The position numbers and the translations under genes are program-made. DNA of 64,000 bases from Bradyrhizobium sp. G127 (GTDB lineage: Bacteria > Pseudomonadota > Alphaproteobacteria > Rhizobiales > Xanthobacteraceae), in contig NZ_JAKFGN010000001.1 of the NCBI RefSeq assembly GCF_021502575.1, positions 930,001 through 994,000 on the forward strand, given 5' to 3'. Of the stretch, positions 33,119 through 41,827 are shown piece after piece. Positions within the stretch are counted from its first letter, which is position 1; every line of letters begins with the position of its first letter. The notes under the pieces were generated by a model. That model made no database searches. It worked only from the letters and a program-made list of their open reading frames with translations, and was not told the DNA's origin.

Positions 33119-34482
33119 TCGGCGGCAACCTTTCAAAATGGGCGATGAGCTACTTTGCGGCTGCGATCGTATGGTTGTTGGCAGCCGAGATCCTCATGGT
33201 CGCTGGCTTTGGCTATCCTGCTGTCGACGTCGCATCGCCCGATACGCTGGTGATAGTCCACATGATCTGCGTCGGCTGGCTCAGCATGGCGATGTGCGGG
33301 GCGTTATTCCAGTTCGTGCCGGTCCTGGTAGCGAAACCCTTGTTTTCCGAGCGTTGGGAGCTGCCCACCTTCGCATTGCTCACGGCCGGTCTGATTGCGC
33401 TACTAGCGGGCTTTCTCGCACTCGGCGGGCGCCTGTCGGCGTGGCTCTGGTTGCTTCCGCTTGGCGCGACTTTGCTGATCGCCGGATTCGGTCTCATGAC
33501 GATCGACCTTGTGTTGACGGTGTGGCGGGCCCGTCCTCCCATGGGCCCGGCACACTTCGTGCTCATCGGACTCGCTTCGCTGTGTGCGACAGCGTTGCTA
33601 GGCAGCGTGTTTGCATGGTCGCTGGCTGGGTATGGCGGTGCCGCGTTCGGGACGATTCTGGAATCGGGTGTCCCGCTTCATGCGATCTCCGGTTTGGGCG
33701 GCTGGCTGACGCTTACCGCCATGGGCGTCAGCTATCGCCTATTATCGATGTTCATGCTGTCGCCTGATATCGAGGGGCACCAAAGTCGCATTACGCTCCT
33801 TGCCGGTGCGGTGACGATCAGCTTTGTCGTGACCGGCGGACTTCTCGCCATCGCGATGGAAACCGGACTTGACGTCGTGCTTCTGGCGACCGCTGTTCTG
33901 AGCCTCGCAACACTCTCTCTCTACGGCCGCGACATCGCGGGGCTCTACCGCAACCGCAAACGACGACAACTCGAGCTGAATACTCGCATGGCGGCCTACG
34001 GTTTCGTTAGTCTGGCCGCAGCGGCATTGCTCGGGATCGAACTGGTAGCCACCGGCTCGTTCTCGGCGCATGTCGGAGCCTTCACGTTCCTAATCGCCTT
34101 CGGTTGGCTTTCGGGGCTCGTCCTCGCCAAGCTCTACAAGATCGTCGCTTTTCTCACCTGGCTCGAAACCTATGGCCCTGCGATGGGGCGCGTGCCGACG
34201 CCCCGCGTGCAGGATCTTGTTGCCGAGCGGCGCGCTGCCAAGTGGTTCGCGGGCTATTTCATATCCGTCTGGATAGCGACCGGCGGTTTGCTGGCCGGCC
34301 AGCCGTCTGCTTTCCGTCTCGCTGTCCTCGCGATGACGGTGGCGACTGCCGGCATTGTGCGGCAACTCGTCCGGACGCGTCGCCTAAGGGATGTAGTCGA
34401 GCCGCTCCGTCTGCCGAGCGGAACGAGCTTTCCGCGACTTTTGTATTCTCGACCTGAACCATGCCGAAAGAAACAGTCATGA
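33115..34482 (+). CDS. Multi-spanning membrane protein, NnrS/haem-copper-oxidase-like
   Basis: About 455 residues with roughly twelve predicted membrane helices. Conserved His-containing helices, VHMICVGWLSMAMCGALFQFVP (~residues 43-64) and LHAISGLGGWLTLTAMGVSYRLLSMFML (~190), resemble haem-binding helices in the cytochrome-oxidase subunit I/NnrS superfamily; the classical copper-site His triad is not evident. Followed by DUF2249, DUF59 and DUF6455 genes and preceded by an NnrR-like regulator, it probably belongs to nitrosative or low-oxygen stress handling. The start at 33115 is preferred because the upstream extension to 32851 lacks protein-like character. The exact function is unknown. Confidence 0.72.
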   Translation: MIGGNLSKWAMSYFAAAIVWLLAAEILMVAGFGYPAVDVASPDTLVIVHMICVGWLSMAMCGALFQFVPVLVAKPLFSERWELPTFALLTAGLIALLAGFLALGGRLSAWLWLLPLGATLLIAGFGLMTIDLVLTVWRARPPMGPAHFVLIGLASLCATALLGSVFAWSLAGYGGAAFGTILESGVPLHAISGLGGWLTLTAMGVSYRLLSMFMLSPDIEGHQSRITLLAGAVTISFVVTGGLLAIAMETGLDVVLLATAVLSLATLSLYGRDIAGLYRNRKRRQLELNTRMAAYGFVSLAAAALLGIELVATGSFSAHVGAFTFLIAFGWLSGLVLAKLYKIVAFLTWLETYGPAMGRVPTPRVQDLVAERRAAKWFAGYFISVWIATGGLLAGQPSAFRLAVLAMTVATAGIVRQLVRTRRLRDVVEPLRLPSGTSFPRLLYSRPEPCRKKQS

Positions 34483-34982
34483 CCCATTACATCGACGTTG
34501 ACGTCCGTCCCATCCTGCGCGCGGGCGGTGAGCCGTTTTCGGCGATTATGGCTGCCCTGGATAATCTTCAACCCGACAATGGATTGCGCCTCTACGCGAC
34601 CTTCAAGCCCATCCCGCTGTTCAGCGTCATGGCCGACAGGGGCTTCGTCCACTCGGAGAGAGAACTCGACGGTGGCGAGTGGGAGGTCCTGTTCACGCCA
34701 GCGGGGATAGCGCTCGCCGAATCTCCGCCGCCATCGCAAGTTTCGGATACTTGGCCGGAACCGGTCGTGCGGCTCGACAACCGGAACCTCGATCCTCCTG
34801 AACCGATGGTGCGGATCCTCAGCGCCGCCGAACAGCTCCTTCCCGGGGAGACGCTCGCTGCGCTGCTTCGCCGCGAGCCGGTCTTCCTGTTTCCGCATCT
34901 GGAAAAGCGGGGCTTCCAATGGCTCGGCGGTTTCACGTCGGACGGATCGGCCTACGAACTCACTGTCCGGGCGCCGGCATGA
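34461..34982 (+). CDS. DUF2249 domain protein (two tandem domains)
   Basis: A 173-residue soluble protein with two DUF2249-type units: residues ~10-75 (IDVDVRPILRAGGEPFSAIM with LRLYATFKPIPLFSVMADRGF) and ~98-170 (VVRLDNRNLDPPEPMVRILS with REPVFLFPHLEKRGF). The fold resembles the TusA/SirA-like sulfur-relay domain, and the family often accompanies denitrification or NO-response genes. It overlaps the upstream gene by 22 bases and the next by four (ATGA), so translation is tightly coupled. Confidence 0.82.
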   Translation: MPKETVMTHYIDVDVRPILRAGGEPFSAIMAALDNLQPDNGLRLYATFKPIPLFSVMADRGFVHSERELDGGEWEVLFTPAGIALAESPPPSQVSDTWPEPVVRLDNRNLDPPEPMVRILSAAEQLLPGETLAALLRREPVFLFPHLEKRGFQWLGGFTSDGSAYELTVRAPA

Positions 34983-35296
34983 ATGACGATGACCTCGTTG
35001 AACTGATCGGGGAAGCGCTCCGGACTGTCATCGACCCCGAACTCGGGCACAATATCGTCGACCTCGGACTTGTCTACACAATCATGGTCACCGACGGCCT
35101 CGCGCATATCGTGATGACGGCCACCACGCCGGGATGCCCGGCCGTCAGCTTTCTCAAGGATGGCGTCGCCAACTGCGCATCGCGCGTGCCTGGGGTCCGG
35201 TCGGTCGATGTCGTCATAACGTTCGACCCGCCGTGGACGCCGTTGATGATAGCAGCCGACGTCAAAGCCTTGCTCGGGTTTGCTAGCTTGCATTAA
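34979..35296 (+). CDS. MIP18/DUF59 family metal-sulfur cluster assembly-like protein
   Basis: A 105-residue protein: VIDPELGHNIVDLGLVY (~residues 18-34) is the DPE-x3-NIVDLGLVY signature, and TTPGCPAVSFL (~54) holds the conserved Cys. DUF59 proteins such as PaaD and SufT help insert Fe-S clusters. ATG 34979 overlaps the previous TGA as ATGA. In this block it may repair or mature Fe-S enzymes damaged by NO; inferred from position only. Confidence 0.87.
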   Translation: MNDDDLVELIGEALRTVIDPELGHNIVDLGLVYTIMVTDGLAHIVMTATTPGCPAVSFLKDGVANCASRVPGVRSVDVVITFDPPWTPLMIAADVKALLGFASLH

Positions 35297-35377
35297 AGCT
35301 ACGGCAAGTTGCGATGGCGCAAAGACGATACTCTCGCACCAGCTATCGTGATCGCGTTCAAACAGACGGAGCGCACC

Positions 35378-35809
35378 ATGGTATCCCGTTCAAGCCCGAT
35401 CCTCGGCCGCGTGATCGATAGTCTCACCGCATGGCTCGCACATCGCCGCGACATCGGAGAGCTTTCTCACCTGCCGCCGGGAGAGTTTTCCTCGATCGCA
35501 AGTGATCTTCGCCTCTCCCCGACCGATTTTGCGAGGCTGGCCGGCAAACGGCGCGGCAAGGCCGACAATCTTTGCAGACTGCTCAGCGCTCTTGGAATCG
35601 ATAATTCGGCAATCGCCCGCACCGAACCGGCCGTCATGCGCGACATGGAACGCGTATGTGCTGCGTGTCTGAACACCGCGATATGTCAGGACGAACTTCG
35701 TGCCGGAACGGCGGCTCGGACCTATCAGGAATTCTGTGCAAACAGCGGCACGCTCGATGTGCTCGATCGAGAGGAGAGGCTGCCGCCGGCCCCGGCGAGA
35801 GCCTCATGA
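35378..35809 (+). CDS. DUF6455-like cysteine-containing protein
   Basis: A 143-residue protein. The N-terminal half is helical (AWLAHRRDIGELSHLPPGEFSSIASDL); the C-terminal half has CAACLNTAICQDEL and a later EFCANSGTL, four cysteines with spacing suited to a metal or Fe-S site. This arrangement matches DUF6455 proteins found in alphaproteobacteria. ATG 35378 follows GGAG at 35368. It ends the regulator-linked gene block. Function unknown. Confidence 0.68.
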   Translation: MVSRSSPILGRVIDSLTAWLAHRRDIGELSHLPPGEFSSIASDLRLSPTDFARLAGKRRGKADNLCRLLSALGIDNSAIARTEPAVMRDMERVCAACLNTAICQDELRAGTAARTYQEFCANSGTLDVLDREERLPPAPARAS

Positions 35810-35926
35810 AACTCGGTTACTGAGAAAAGCCATTAGAAATGCAACAATGGCGTTGCCGGTGCTGATAACGCACCGCGCCCCTACCGTCGTTGAATTAAGT
35901 GTAAGCGTCCATTTCTTACACAAGGC

Positions 35927-37012
35927 CTAGGCTTTGCCTTTGATAGGTTGCCAATTCCATGGCAGCGTCTCGTCGAGACGGCTGGCGGGATGGCCGTCGA
36001 TCATGCGTTGCAGGATGTCCTTTAGATAGCCAAACGGCTCGACGTTGTTGAGCTTTGCAGTGGTGATGAGTGAACAGACGGTTGCCCATCGCGCACCGCC
36101 GCCGTCCGAGCCCGCGAACAGATGGTTCTTGCGTCCCAGCGCAACGGGACGGATGGCGCGCTCGACGGTGTTGGTGTCGAGTTCGATACGCCCGTCATCG
36201 ATGAACCGGCCAAGATCGCTCCAACGGGTCAACGCATAACGGATCGCATCGGCGAGGCCGCTGCGCGGCGGGATGTGTAGCAGCTTCGTCTCGAACCATA
36301 GCTTCATCGCCTCGACCAGTGGCAGTGACCGGGCTCGTCGCACGCCCTTGCGTGTACCGGCGCTCTCGCCACGGATGGTTGTCTTGATCGCATAGAGTTC
36401 GGCGATGCTCCTTAGCGCTTCAGCCGCAATGGGAGAGCCGGTCGCCTGATGGACCTCATAGAACTTGCGCCGCGTATGGACCCAACACGCGGCGAGCTGT
36501 ATATTGCCGCCGACGCGGAGCCGGTCGAAGCCGGGATAACCGTCGACCTGAACAACCCCTCTGAATTGTGCCAGATGAGAAGCTGGACGTTTGGCCTTGC
36601 GATCGGGACTGTAGAAGTAGATCGCCGCCGGTGGATCAACTCCGCTCCAGGGACGGTCATCGCGGGCGTAAACCCAGAGCCTGCCGGTCTTGGTGCGACC
36701 GCCGCCGGGATCGAGCACCGGGATTGGCGTATCGTCGGCGAACAGTTTTTGCGAGGCGAAGGCGTGCTCGGCAAGCTTTGCCTGCAGCGGCTCCAGCCAC
36801 CAGCAGGCGCCGCCCACCCAGTTCGCCAGGGTCGAGCGGTCGATCTCGACGCCGTGCCGGGCGAAGATTTGGCTCTGCCTGTAAAGCGGAAGGTGATCGC
36901 AGTACTTGGCGACCAGGACATGAGCGAGAAGACCGGGACTGGCGAGGCCCTTGCGCATATCGATGAAGCCGAAGGCCAGATGCACCTTTACGCCCGGAGG
37001 AAGCAGCGTCAT
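35927..37012 (-). pseudogene. Fused tnpB-tnpC of IS66 after internal deletion
   Basis: The first ~23 residues (LLPPGVKVHLAFGFIDMRKGL) are the beginning of TnpB; at GLASPGLLAHVL the frame jumps in phase into TnpC and continues to the normal end. The TnpC catalytic pieces are retained: FADDTPIPVLDPG, VQVDGYPGFDRL, CWVHTRRKFYE and NTVERAIRPVALGRKNHLFAGS. The TnpC N-terminal zinc-finger and linker are lost. Transposition is unlikely without intact TnpB and TnpC. Confidence 0.82.
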
Positions 37013-37515
37013 GACACATGCTCCTTGTCGCTCAGCACCGCGTCAGTGATCTGCACGGCCACGAACATTGGCTCACCACCAACTGTCATCTCCTGCTTCC
37101 ATCGAAACAGCACGCGCTCCGCGATCCCATAGTGCCGGGCAACGTCGGAGAAGCGCGCGTCTGGTCGTATCGCCTCCGCGAGGATTTGCCGTTTGTCGGC
37201 CTCGCTGAACTTCCGACGACGACCTTCACGTGCGGGTGGAATGACGGGGACCGACACTGGTAAGTCATGACTAAGACCATGACTAAGGGTATGACTTAGT
37301 CCATGACTTAAGTGGCGCCGCCGGTAGAGCAGCTTCGGTTCGGGCAGCCGGGGCTCGGCCTTGAACTTCGCCCGCCAGTTGCCGAACGTCTTGAGCGGAA
37401 TGCCTTGAGCCGCGCAATACTCACGTTGATTCAACTCACTACGACACCACGCCTCATGATGCGCCCGCCAGAATGCTTCGCCATAGCGCTCACGCGGATG
37501 AAAACCCTTCGACAT
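37009..37515 (-). CDS. tnpA: IS66 accessory protein TnpA
   Basis: A 168-residue helix-turn-helix protein: FWRAHHEAWCRSELNQREYCAAQGIPLKTFGNWRAKFK (~residues 15-52) and RKFSEADKRQILAEAIRP with VARHYGIAERVLFRWKQE (~101-143). Between them a 12-base tandem repeat encodes LSHG-LSHT-LSHG-LSHD (37262-37311). The stop overlaps the tnpB start as ATGA. Intact by length but the element is broken downstream. Confidence 0.82.
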   Translation of the reverse strand: MSKGFHPRERYGEAFWRAHHEAWCRSELNQREYCAAQGIPLKTFGNWRAKFKAEPRLPEPKLLYRRRHLSHGLSHTLSHGLSHDLPVSVPVIPPAREGRRRKFSEADKRQILAEAIRPDARFSDVARHYGIAERVLFRWKQEMTVGGEPMFVAVQITDAVLSDKEHVS

Positions 37516-37600
37516 CTTGTCCTCCTCACCTGCAAATTGCTGGTGAGAACAGATCGCTTCCGCGATGCTAGGAACAAGTGTGCGAGAAATGGACGCTTAC

Positions 37601-37910
37601 TTATTTGCAGGTAAAATTCCCTGTTTCGGCTTGAAAATTCCCTATTCTCCGAAAATCTTGCCTGATAAGTTGCGTAGGGAATTGCGGGAGAAGTCGCTGC
37701 AGCGCAGAGGGTTCTCGCTATGGAACTGGCTATTGGTGCCCTGGAATTGCAGAATTCCCTGTATTTTTCCCTGTTCGCAGGGAACTGCGTTGGAGACCGG
37801 TTCGCGGGTGACTGCTTCCACCACCATCTTCCCCCAGATATTCATGGGTTCGCCTTTCCGGGTGGAACTCCTTGTTCCCTGACACGTTGCATGGGTCGGA
37901 GGACGATCAC
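37601..37910. repeat. Intergenic region with repeated TTCCCT blocks
   Basis: No gene is recognised. The hexamer TTCCCT occurs four times on the plus strand (near 37616, 37640, 37752 and 37769), three of them as AATTCCCT, and the inverse AGGGAA near 37676 and 37777. This gives several imperfect stems such as GGAATTGCAGAATTCC. It looks like a dispersed intergenic repeat, not an operator. Confidence 0.4.
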
Positions 37911-38123
37911 ATGCGAACTTTTCTGGGAATGGTGCTGGGCTGCCTGCTGACGATCGGCGTCGTCTACATCCACGATTCGATGGCCACCTCGAGCGTCGCA
38001 AGCGGTGCATCGGCAAGTGCATCGCGCCAAATTGTGAACTGGGACGTTGCCGCCAGCGAGTGGGGACAGGTCAAGAATAACGTTCACACCACGTGGCTGA
38101 AGCTGACGGCCAATAACGGTTAA
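37911..38123 (+). CDS. Small membrane-anchored protein
   Basis: A 70-residue protein with one N-terminal hydrophobic helix (RTFLGMVLGCLLTIGVVYIHD) followed by an Ala/Ser-rich linker and a soluble tail with NWDVAASEWGQVKNNVHTTWLKL. ATG 37911 is chosen so that the helix is at the start. It resembles short conserved hypothetical proteins of Bradyrhizobium relatives. Function unknown. Confidence 0.6.
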   Translation: MRTFLGMVLGCLLTIGVVYIHDSMATSSVASGASASASRQIVNWDVAASEWGQVKNNVHTTWLKLTANNG

Positions 38124-38204
38124 GCGGCGGGTCCTGCTAAATTACGTGCGAACGAAATTCTGCAGTGGTGCCGGATTTCGAGCCACTACAACAAATAGCG
38201 CGCG

Positions 38205-38516
38205 TTATTTCTTTTCAAGCATGCGCGTCGCGCGGGCGCGAATGGTCGCCTGCACGCCATGAGCCAGTCCGGCGAGCAGCCAGGGCAGCATGACCTCGAG
38301 CTTGACGTTATCTTCCGCCACATTGATCGTTCCGCTGACCCGCTGCTTCAATGCCGTCAGTTGGAATGCGAGGCGATCGCCGCTCCAGATTTCCTCATGC
38401 ACCTGGAGAATCTTTCCATACTCTGAACGAATGCTGCCGAGTCCCGCCTTCAGCCGCCGGGTTGCTTCGTCCTTGCCGAGCTTGTGCGGAATGGAAACGA
38501 TGAAGGGCTGGGCCAC
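38205..38516 (-). CDS. Polyhydroxyalkanoic acid system family protein
   Basis: A 103-residue protein: FIVSIPHKLGKDEATRRL followed by WSGDRLAFQLTALKQRVSGTI and VMLPWLLAGLAHGV match the PHA-granule-region family. The start is GTG 38516 with GAGG six bases upstream; the longer frame upstream lacks family similarity. Members sit near polyhydroxyalkanoate genes and are thought to help granule or enzyme function, but the role is not settled. A phasin gene lies far away at 59969. Confidence 0.75.
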   Translation of the reverse strand: MAQPFIVSIPHKLGKDEATRRLKAGLGSIRSEYGKILQVHEEIWSGDRLAFQLTALKQRVSGTINVAEDNVKLEVMLPWLLAGLAHGVQATIRARATRMLEKK

Positions 38517-38695
38517 TGTCGCCTCGGAACCATGCGATGCGCCCTGATGGCGCGGGTTTCTGAAGTAACTATAGCAATTTTGTCCCCGAGAATGCCAAAT
38601 AACCGGTAGTGCATCCGTTTGACTAAATTTCATCTTCATTAACGTTGCGACACACCGCAGCGTGCGAGCCCGGCACATCCGTGGTATTTTGAAGA

Positions 38696-38893
38696 ATGCT
38701 CCGTCTTGTGACAGTCGCCTCCGTGCTGTCGTCGAATACCGGTGCGCGGCCTGCACCTGTAATCGACACGACGGATGACGCCCAGACTAAATACTGGGCC
38801 ACCAAGCTCAACGTCTCGCCGGACGATCTCGCCGCCGCGATCCAGGAAGTCGGCCCCGCCGTTGCCGCCGTGCGGCGACACCTCGGCAAATAG
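38696..38893 (+). CDS. DUF3606 domain protein
   Basis: A 65-residue protein. The C-terminal 40 residues (DAQTKYWATKLNVSPDDLAA followed by VGPAVAAVRRHLG) match the DUF3606 helix-turn-helix-like motif. The usual basic N-terminus is replaced by a short unrelated stretch, so the real start could be one of the internal GTG codons. Role unknown. Confidence 0.6.
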   Translation: MLRLVTVASVLSSNTGARPAPVIDTTDDAQTKYWATKLNVSPDDLAAAIQEVGPAVAAVRRHLGK

Positions 38894-38932
38894 ACCTTCC
38901 TTCCGGACCGCGTCTATGCGGCGAGTTATCCC

Positions 38933-39307
38933 TCACCGATAATAGTAATCACGCAAGTTCCGGCGGCGCGGTTGCCGGTTGAGCATCAACGCGAGTGCAA
39001 AGCCGACCGCGCCTGCTACCAGCAACGCACCCAGCGGCTGGTCGCGAACGGTGGACGCCACCGCGGCGCTGCCGTCACGATAAATATCGCTGCCTTTATC
39101 GAACGCGTCCTTGGCGTAATCACCCGCAGTGTCGCCGATGTCGCGCACGGCGTCCTTCGCCTGCCCGTACAAATTCTGCACGGTGCCGGCGGCTTCCCGG
39201 GCGCGGCCGGAGGCTTCCGTGGAAGCATCGCCTGTGGCGCGGCCGAACGCGCCTTCAACTTTACCTGCGGCATCCTTGGCGGCGCCTGTGATTCGATCCT
39301 TATCCAT
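38933..39307 (-). CDS. CsbD-like stress protein with C-terminal membrane helix
   Basis: A 124-residue protein. The N-terminus MDKDRITGAAKDAAGKVEGA is the CsbD signature; the middle is alanine-rich amphipathic helix (AKDAVRDIGDTAGDYAKDAFD); a single membrane helix (LGALLVAGAVGFALALML) precedes a basic/tyrosine tail. It resembles DUF883/YqjD-type tethered proteins. Probably general-stress induced; no direct sequence evidence for regulation. Confidence 0.82.
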   Translation of the reverse strand: MDKDRITGAAKDAAGKVEGAFGRATGDASTEASGRAREAAGTVQNLYGQAKDAVRDIGDTAGDYAKDAFDKGSDIYRDGSAAVASTVRDQPLGALLVAGAVGFALALMLNRQPRRRNLRDYYYR

Positions 39308-39430
39308 TTTTCAATCTCCGGGGTTTGATGCCGCTCGACAACCGCGCGGCAGTCCAGAGGTTCCACTTGCAGCACCGAAACCTCCGGCGCGTTGCGTCGT
39401 TGTCAGGGCTCATCACAAAGGAGGCCAAAA

Positions 39431-39661
39431 ATGGCAGACGTGTCGAAAATCAGGGAACACATGGACGTTATCGATTCCACCGGCAAGACGGTCGGGCAGG
39501 TCGATCACATGGAAGGCACGGACAAGATCAAGCTGACCAAAAGCAGTTCGCCTGACGGGCAGCATCATTTTGTGCCGGTGGCGTGGATCGATCATGTCGA
39601 TACCCACGTTCATCTAAAGAAGCCGGTCAATGACGTGAGTGCCTTGCAGAAGGCTTCGTAA
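39431..39661 (+). CDS. DUF2171 family protein
   Basis: A 76-residue protein: KIREHMDVIDSTGKTVGQVD and KLTKSSSPDGQHHFVPVAWID are typical of DUF2171, a PRC-barrel-like small domain. AGGAGG (39419-39424) precedes ATG 39431. A strong bidirectional terminator follows. Function unknown; relatives are stress-associated. Confidence 0.83.
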   Translation: MADVSKIREHMDVIDSTGKTVGQVDHMEGTDKIKLTKSSSPDGQHHFVPVAWIDHVDTHVHLKKPVNDVSALQKAS

Positions 39662-39683
39662 CCATAGTACTGCGAAAAAAGAA

Positions 39684-39710
39684 AAAGGCCCGCTCATCGA
39701 GCGGGCCTTT
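39684..39710. terminator. Bidirectional rho-independent terminator
   Basis: AAAGGCCCGCTC-ATC-GAGCGGGCCTTT is a 12-bp stem flanked by A- and T-runs, between the converging DUF2171 gene and the alpha/beta hydrolase. Confidence 0.88.
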
Positions 39711-39734
39711 TGGTATGTGGCGTTGAAACGAGCC

Positions 39735-40559
39735 TCAGCTCTTGATGAAGGCCAGCAGGTCAGCGTTGATGGTTTCGGCTTCCGTCGTGGGCATGCCATG
39801 CGGAAAACCCTTGTAAGTTTTCAGCGTGCCGTTTTTCAGCAGCTTGGCGCTCAGCGGTCCTGAATCGGCATAAGGTACGATCTGGTCGTCATCGCCATGC
39901 ATCACCAGAACCGGCACCGTGATCTTCTTGAGGTCATCGGTGAAGTCGGTCTGCGAGAAGGCGACGATGCCGTCATAGTGCGCCTTGGCACCGCCCATCA
40001 TGCCCTGACGCCACCAGTTCTGGATGATGCCTTCCGAGGGCTTCGCACCGGGCCGATTGTAACCATAGAACGGTCCAGCCGGAAGGTCGCGATAGAACTG
40101 GGCGCGATTGGTCGCGACCTGTGCCTGCAGTCCGTCGAACACGTCTTTCGGCAAACCGCCGGGATTGGAAGCTGTCTTGACCATCAGCGGCGGAACGGCG
40201 GCAATGATCGCGGCCTTCGCTACCCGGCTTTCGCCATGACGTGCGATGTAATGCACCACCTCGCCGCCGCCGGTCGAGTGGCCCACATGCACTGCGTTCT
40301 TCAGATCGAGGTGCGCGGTCAGCGCAGCCAGATCATCTGCGTAGTGGTCCATGTCGTGACCGTCCGCCGTCTGTGAGGATCGGCCGTGACCGCGCCGGTC
40401 ATGGGCGATGACGCGGAAGCCTTTTCCCAAAAAGAAAAGCATCTGCGTGTCCCAATCGTCCGCCGAGAGAGGCCAGCCGTGACTGAAAACGATGGGCTGC
40501 CCGGAGCCCCAATCCTTGTAAAAGATTTCGGTACCGTCTTTAACTTTAATGGTCGGCAT
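39735..40559 (-). CDS. Alpha/beta hydrolase, cofactor-free haloperoxidase/esterase type
   Basis: A 274-residue hydrolase: oxyanion strand [13 protein letters not shown], nucleophile Ser in GHSTGGGEV (~residue 95), Asp in [10 protein letters not shown] (~225) and His in FPHGMPTT (~254). The GHSTGG elbow and length match the non-haem chloroperoxidase/arylesterase family (perhydrolysis or ester hydrolysis). No signal peptide. It has its own terminator shared with the converging gene. Confidence 0.87.
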   Translation of the reverse strand: MPTIKVKDGTEIFYKDWGSGQPIVFSHGWPLSADDWDTQMLFFLGKGFRVIAHDRRGHGRSSQTADGHDMDHYADDLAALTAHLDLKNAVHVGHSTGGGEVVHYIARHGESRVAKAAIIAAVPPLMVKTASNPGGLPKDVFDGLQAQVATNRAQFYRDLPAGPFYGYNRPGAKPSEGIIQNWWRQGMMGGAKAHYDGIVAFSQTDFTDDLKKITVPVLVMHGDDDQIVPYADSGPLSAKLLKNGTLKTYKGFPHGMPTTEAETINADLLAFIKS

Positions 40560-40723
40560 CGGAATTTCTCCCTCACTGGAAAGAACTCAACAAACCCGGC
40601 CCGCGAACTTTAGTTTGTTGTCGTGGCATTTGCGCGACCGCCATTAGTCGCAGATGTTTTCAAGGAAGATAAAACAATCCGCCACGCCGGTATCGATCAT
40701 ATCGCAGGGATCGGTCAGTTTAT

Positions 40724-40762
40724 AAAATTGACGGCAGCATTGATTGTGCTGCCGTCAATTTT
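40724..40762. terminator. Rho-independent terminator of wrbA
   Basis: AAAATTGACGGCAGCA and its complement TGCTGCCGTCAATTTT form a perfect 16-bp stem around a seven-base loop, ending five bases before the wrbA stop. A/T runs on both sides allow use from either strand. Confidence 0.88.
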
Positions 40763-40766
40763 CCTG

Positions 40767-41366
40767 TCAGCCATGCAGCTTTTTTGCAGTCTCTGCGATG
40801 GTTTTGCCCTGATAGCGGGCCGCGGCGAGTTCGTTCGCGCTCGGCTGGCGGCTGCCGTCGCCGTCGGTGATGGTGGTTGCGCCATAAGGCGAACCGCCGG
40901 TCACTTCCTTGACGCCCATCTGTCCCGCAAAGCCGTAGTTCAGGCCGACCACGACCATGCCGAAATGCAGCAGGTTGGTGATGATCGAGAACAGTGTGGT
41001 TTCCTGGCCGCCGTGCTGTGTGGCGCTGGCGGTGAATGCACCGCCGACCTTGCCGTGCAGTGCGCCCTTCGCCCACAGGCCGCCTGCCTGATCAAGGAAG
41101 TTTGCCATCTGCGAGGCGATGCGGCCGAACCGTGTGCCGGTGCCGACAACGATCGCATCGTAGTTCGCAAGATCCTCGATCTTGGCGACGGGCGCGGCCT
41201 GATTGACTTTGTAGTAGGACGCCTTCGCGACGTCCGGCGGCACGAGTTCAGGCACGCGCTTGATGTCGACGGTGGCGCCGGCTTCACGTGCGCCTTCCGC
41301 GACGGCATTCGCCATCGCCTCGATGTGTCCGTAAGCGGAATAATAAAGAACGAGAACCTTGGTCAT
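40767..41366 (-). CDS. wrbA: NAD(P)H:quinone oxidoreductase WrbA
   Basis: A 199-residue flavodoxin-like protein: [20 protein letters not shown] (FMN phosphate-binding loop, ~residues 3-22), [19 protein letters not shown] (~75) and [13 protein letters not shown] (~113) are WrbA signatures. It reduces quinones by two electrons with NAD(P)H and limits redox cycling. Normal family length. It may share a transcript with the upstream SnoaL-like and pirin genes, all on the minus strand. Confidence 0.93.
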   Translation of the reverse strand: MTKVLVLYYSAYGHIEAMANAVAEGAREAGATVDIKRVPELVPPDVAKASYYKVNQAAPVAKIEDLANYDAIVVGTGTRFGRIASQMANFLDQAGGLWAKGALHGKVGGAFTASATQHGGQETTLFSIITNLLHFGMVVVGLNYGFAGQMGVKEVTGGSPYGATTITDGDGSRQPSANELAAARYQGKTIAETAKKLHG

Positions 41367-41417
41367 TGGAGTCTTCCTTGCGTTGGTGGGTTTGGGAGGG
41401 TCTGCTCCCCGCGAATC

Positions 41418-41792
41418 TCACGCGGGAGGATGGTCGAGAAATGTGTAGAGCGCGGCGATCCGGCCGCCGCGAACGGCGATCACGTCGAGGCCGGTGACCC
41501 TTTCCGGGTCTTCGGGAGGTCCGAAGGCCCAGGCAAGGCGGCCGGCGTCTTCCAGCGTTTGAGGAGGAGCGCGAGTCTTGAAGACGTAACCGGGCAGCAG
41601 TTTGTGCAGGGCGGTGACAGCTTCATCGAGCGCCTCATGGCCGGAGTTGCGGCCATGAGGATCGGTGAAGGTGAAGTCCTCGGTGAACAACTCGCCGATC
41701 ACGGCTCGGCGTTTTGCCGGATCGTGCTCGCCGAACACCTCGAGGAGATTTCGCGCCAGAAGCGTTTCGATAACGACAGATGCTTCACTCAT
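41418..41792 (-). CDS. SnoaL/NTF2-like protein
   Basis: A 124-residue protein of the cystatin-like alpha+beta barrel: FGEHDPAKRRAVIGELFTEDFTFTDPHG and a C-terminal IAVRGGRIAALYTFLDH. GAGGAG lies six bases before ATG 41792. Members are enzymes or binding proteins of small molecules; no active-site assignment is possible. It lies between wrbA and the pirin gene, forming a small redox/detox group on the minus strand. Confidence 0.75.
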   Translation of the reverse strand: MSEASVVIETLLARNLLEVFGEHDPAKRRAVIGELFTEDFTFTDPHGRNSGHEALDEAVTALHKLLPGYVFKTRAPPQTLEDAGRLAWAFGPPEDPERVTGLDVIAVRGGRIAALYTFLDHPPA

Positions 41793-41827
41793 GTCCATCT
41801 CCTCAAAGTGTCCGTAAAGTGGTCGCG

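Larger units (their letters stand above)
35901..37600 (-). mobile_element. Internally deleted IS66-family element, 1.7 kb
   Basis: The ends GTAAGCGTCCATTTCTT (35901) and its inverted counterpart ending GGACGCTTAC (37600) match IS66 termini. A full IS66 is ~2.5 kb with tnpA, tnpB and tnpC; here tnpA is intact, tnpB is reduced to its first ~23 codons, and it is fused to the later part of tnpC. No 8-bp target duplication is seen (AATTAAGT left, TTATTTGC right). It marks the boundary of the accessory half. Confidence 0.85.

Noticed and set aside
35893-37608. Target-site duplication around the IS66 element
   Set aside because: The flanking octamers AATTAAGT and TTATTTGC differ, so no duplication can be claimed.
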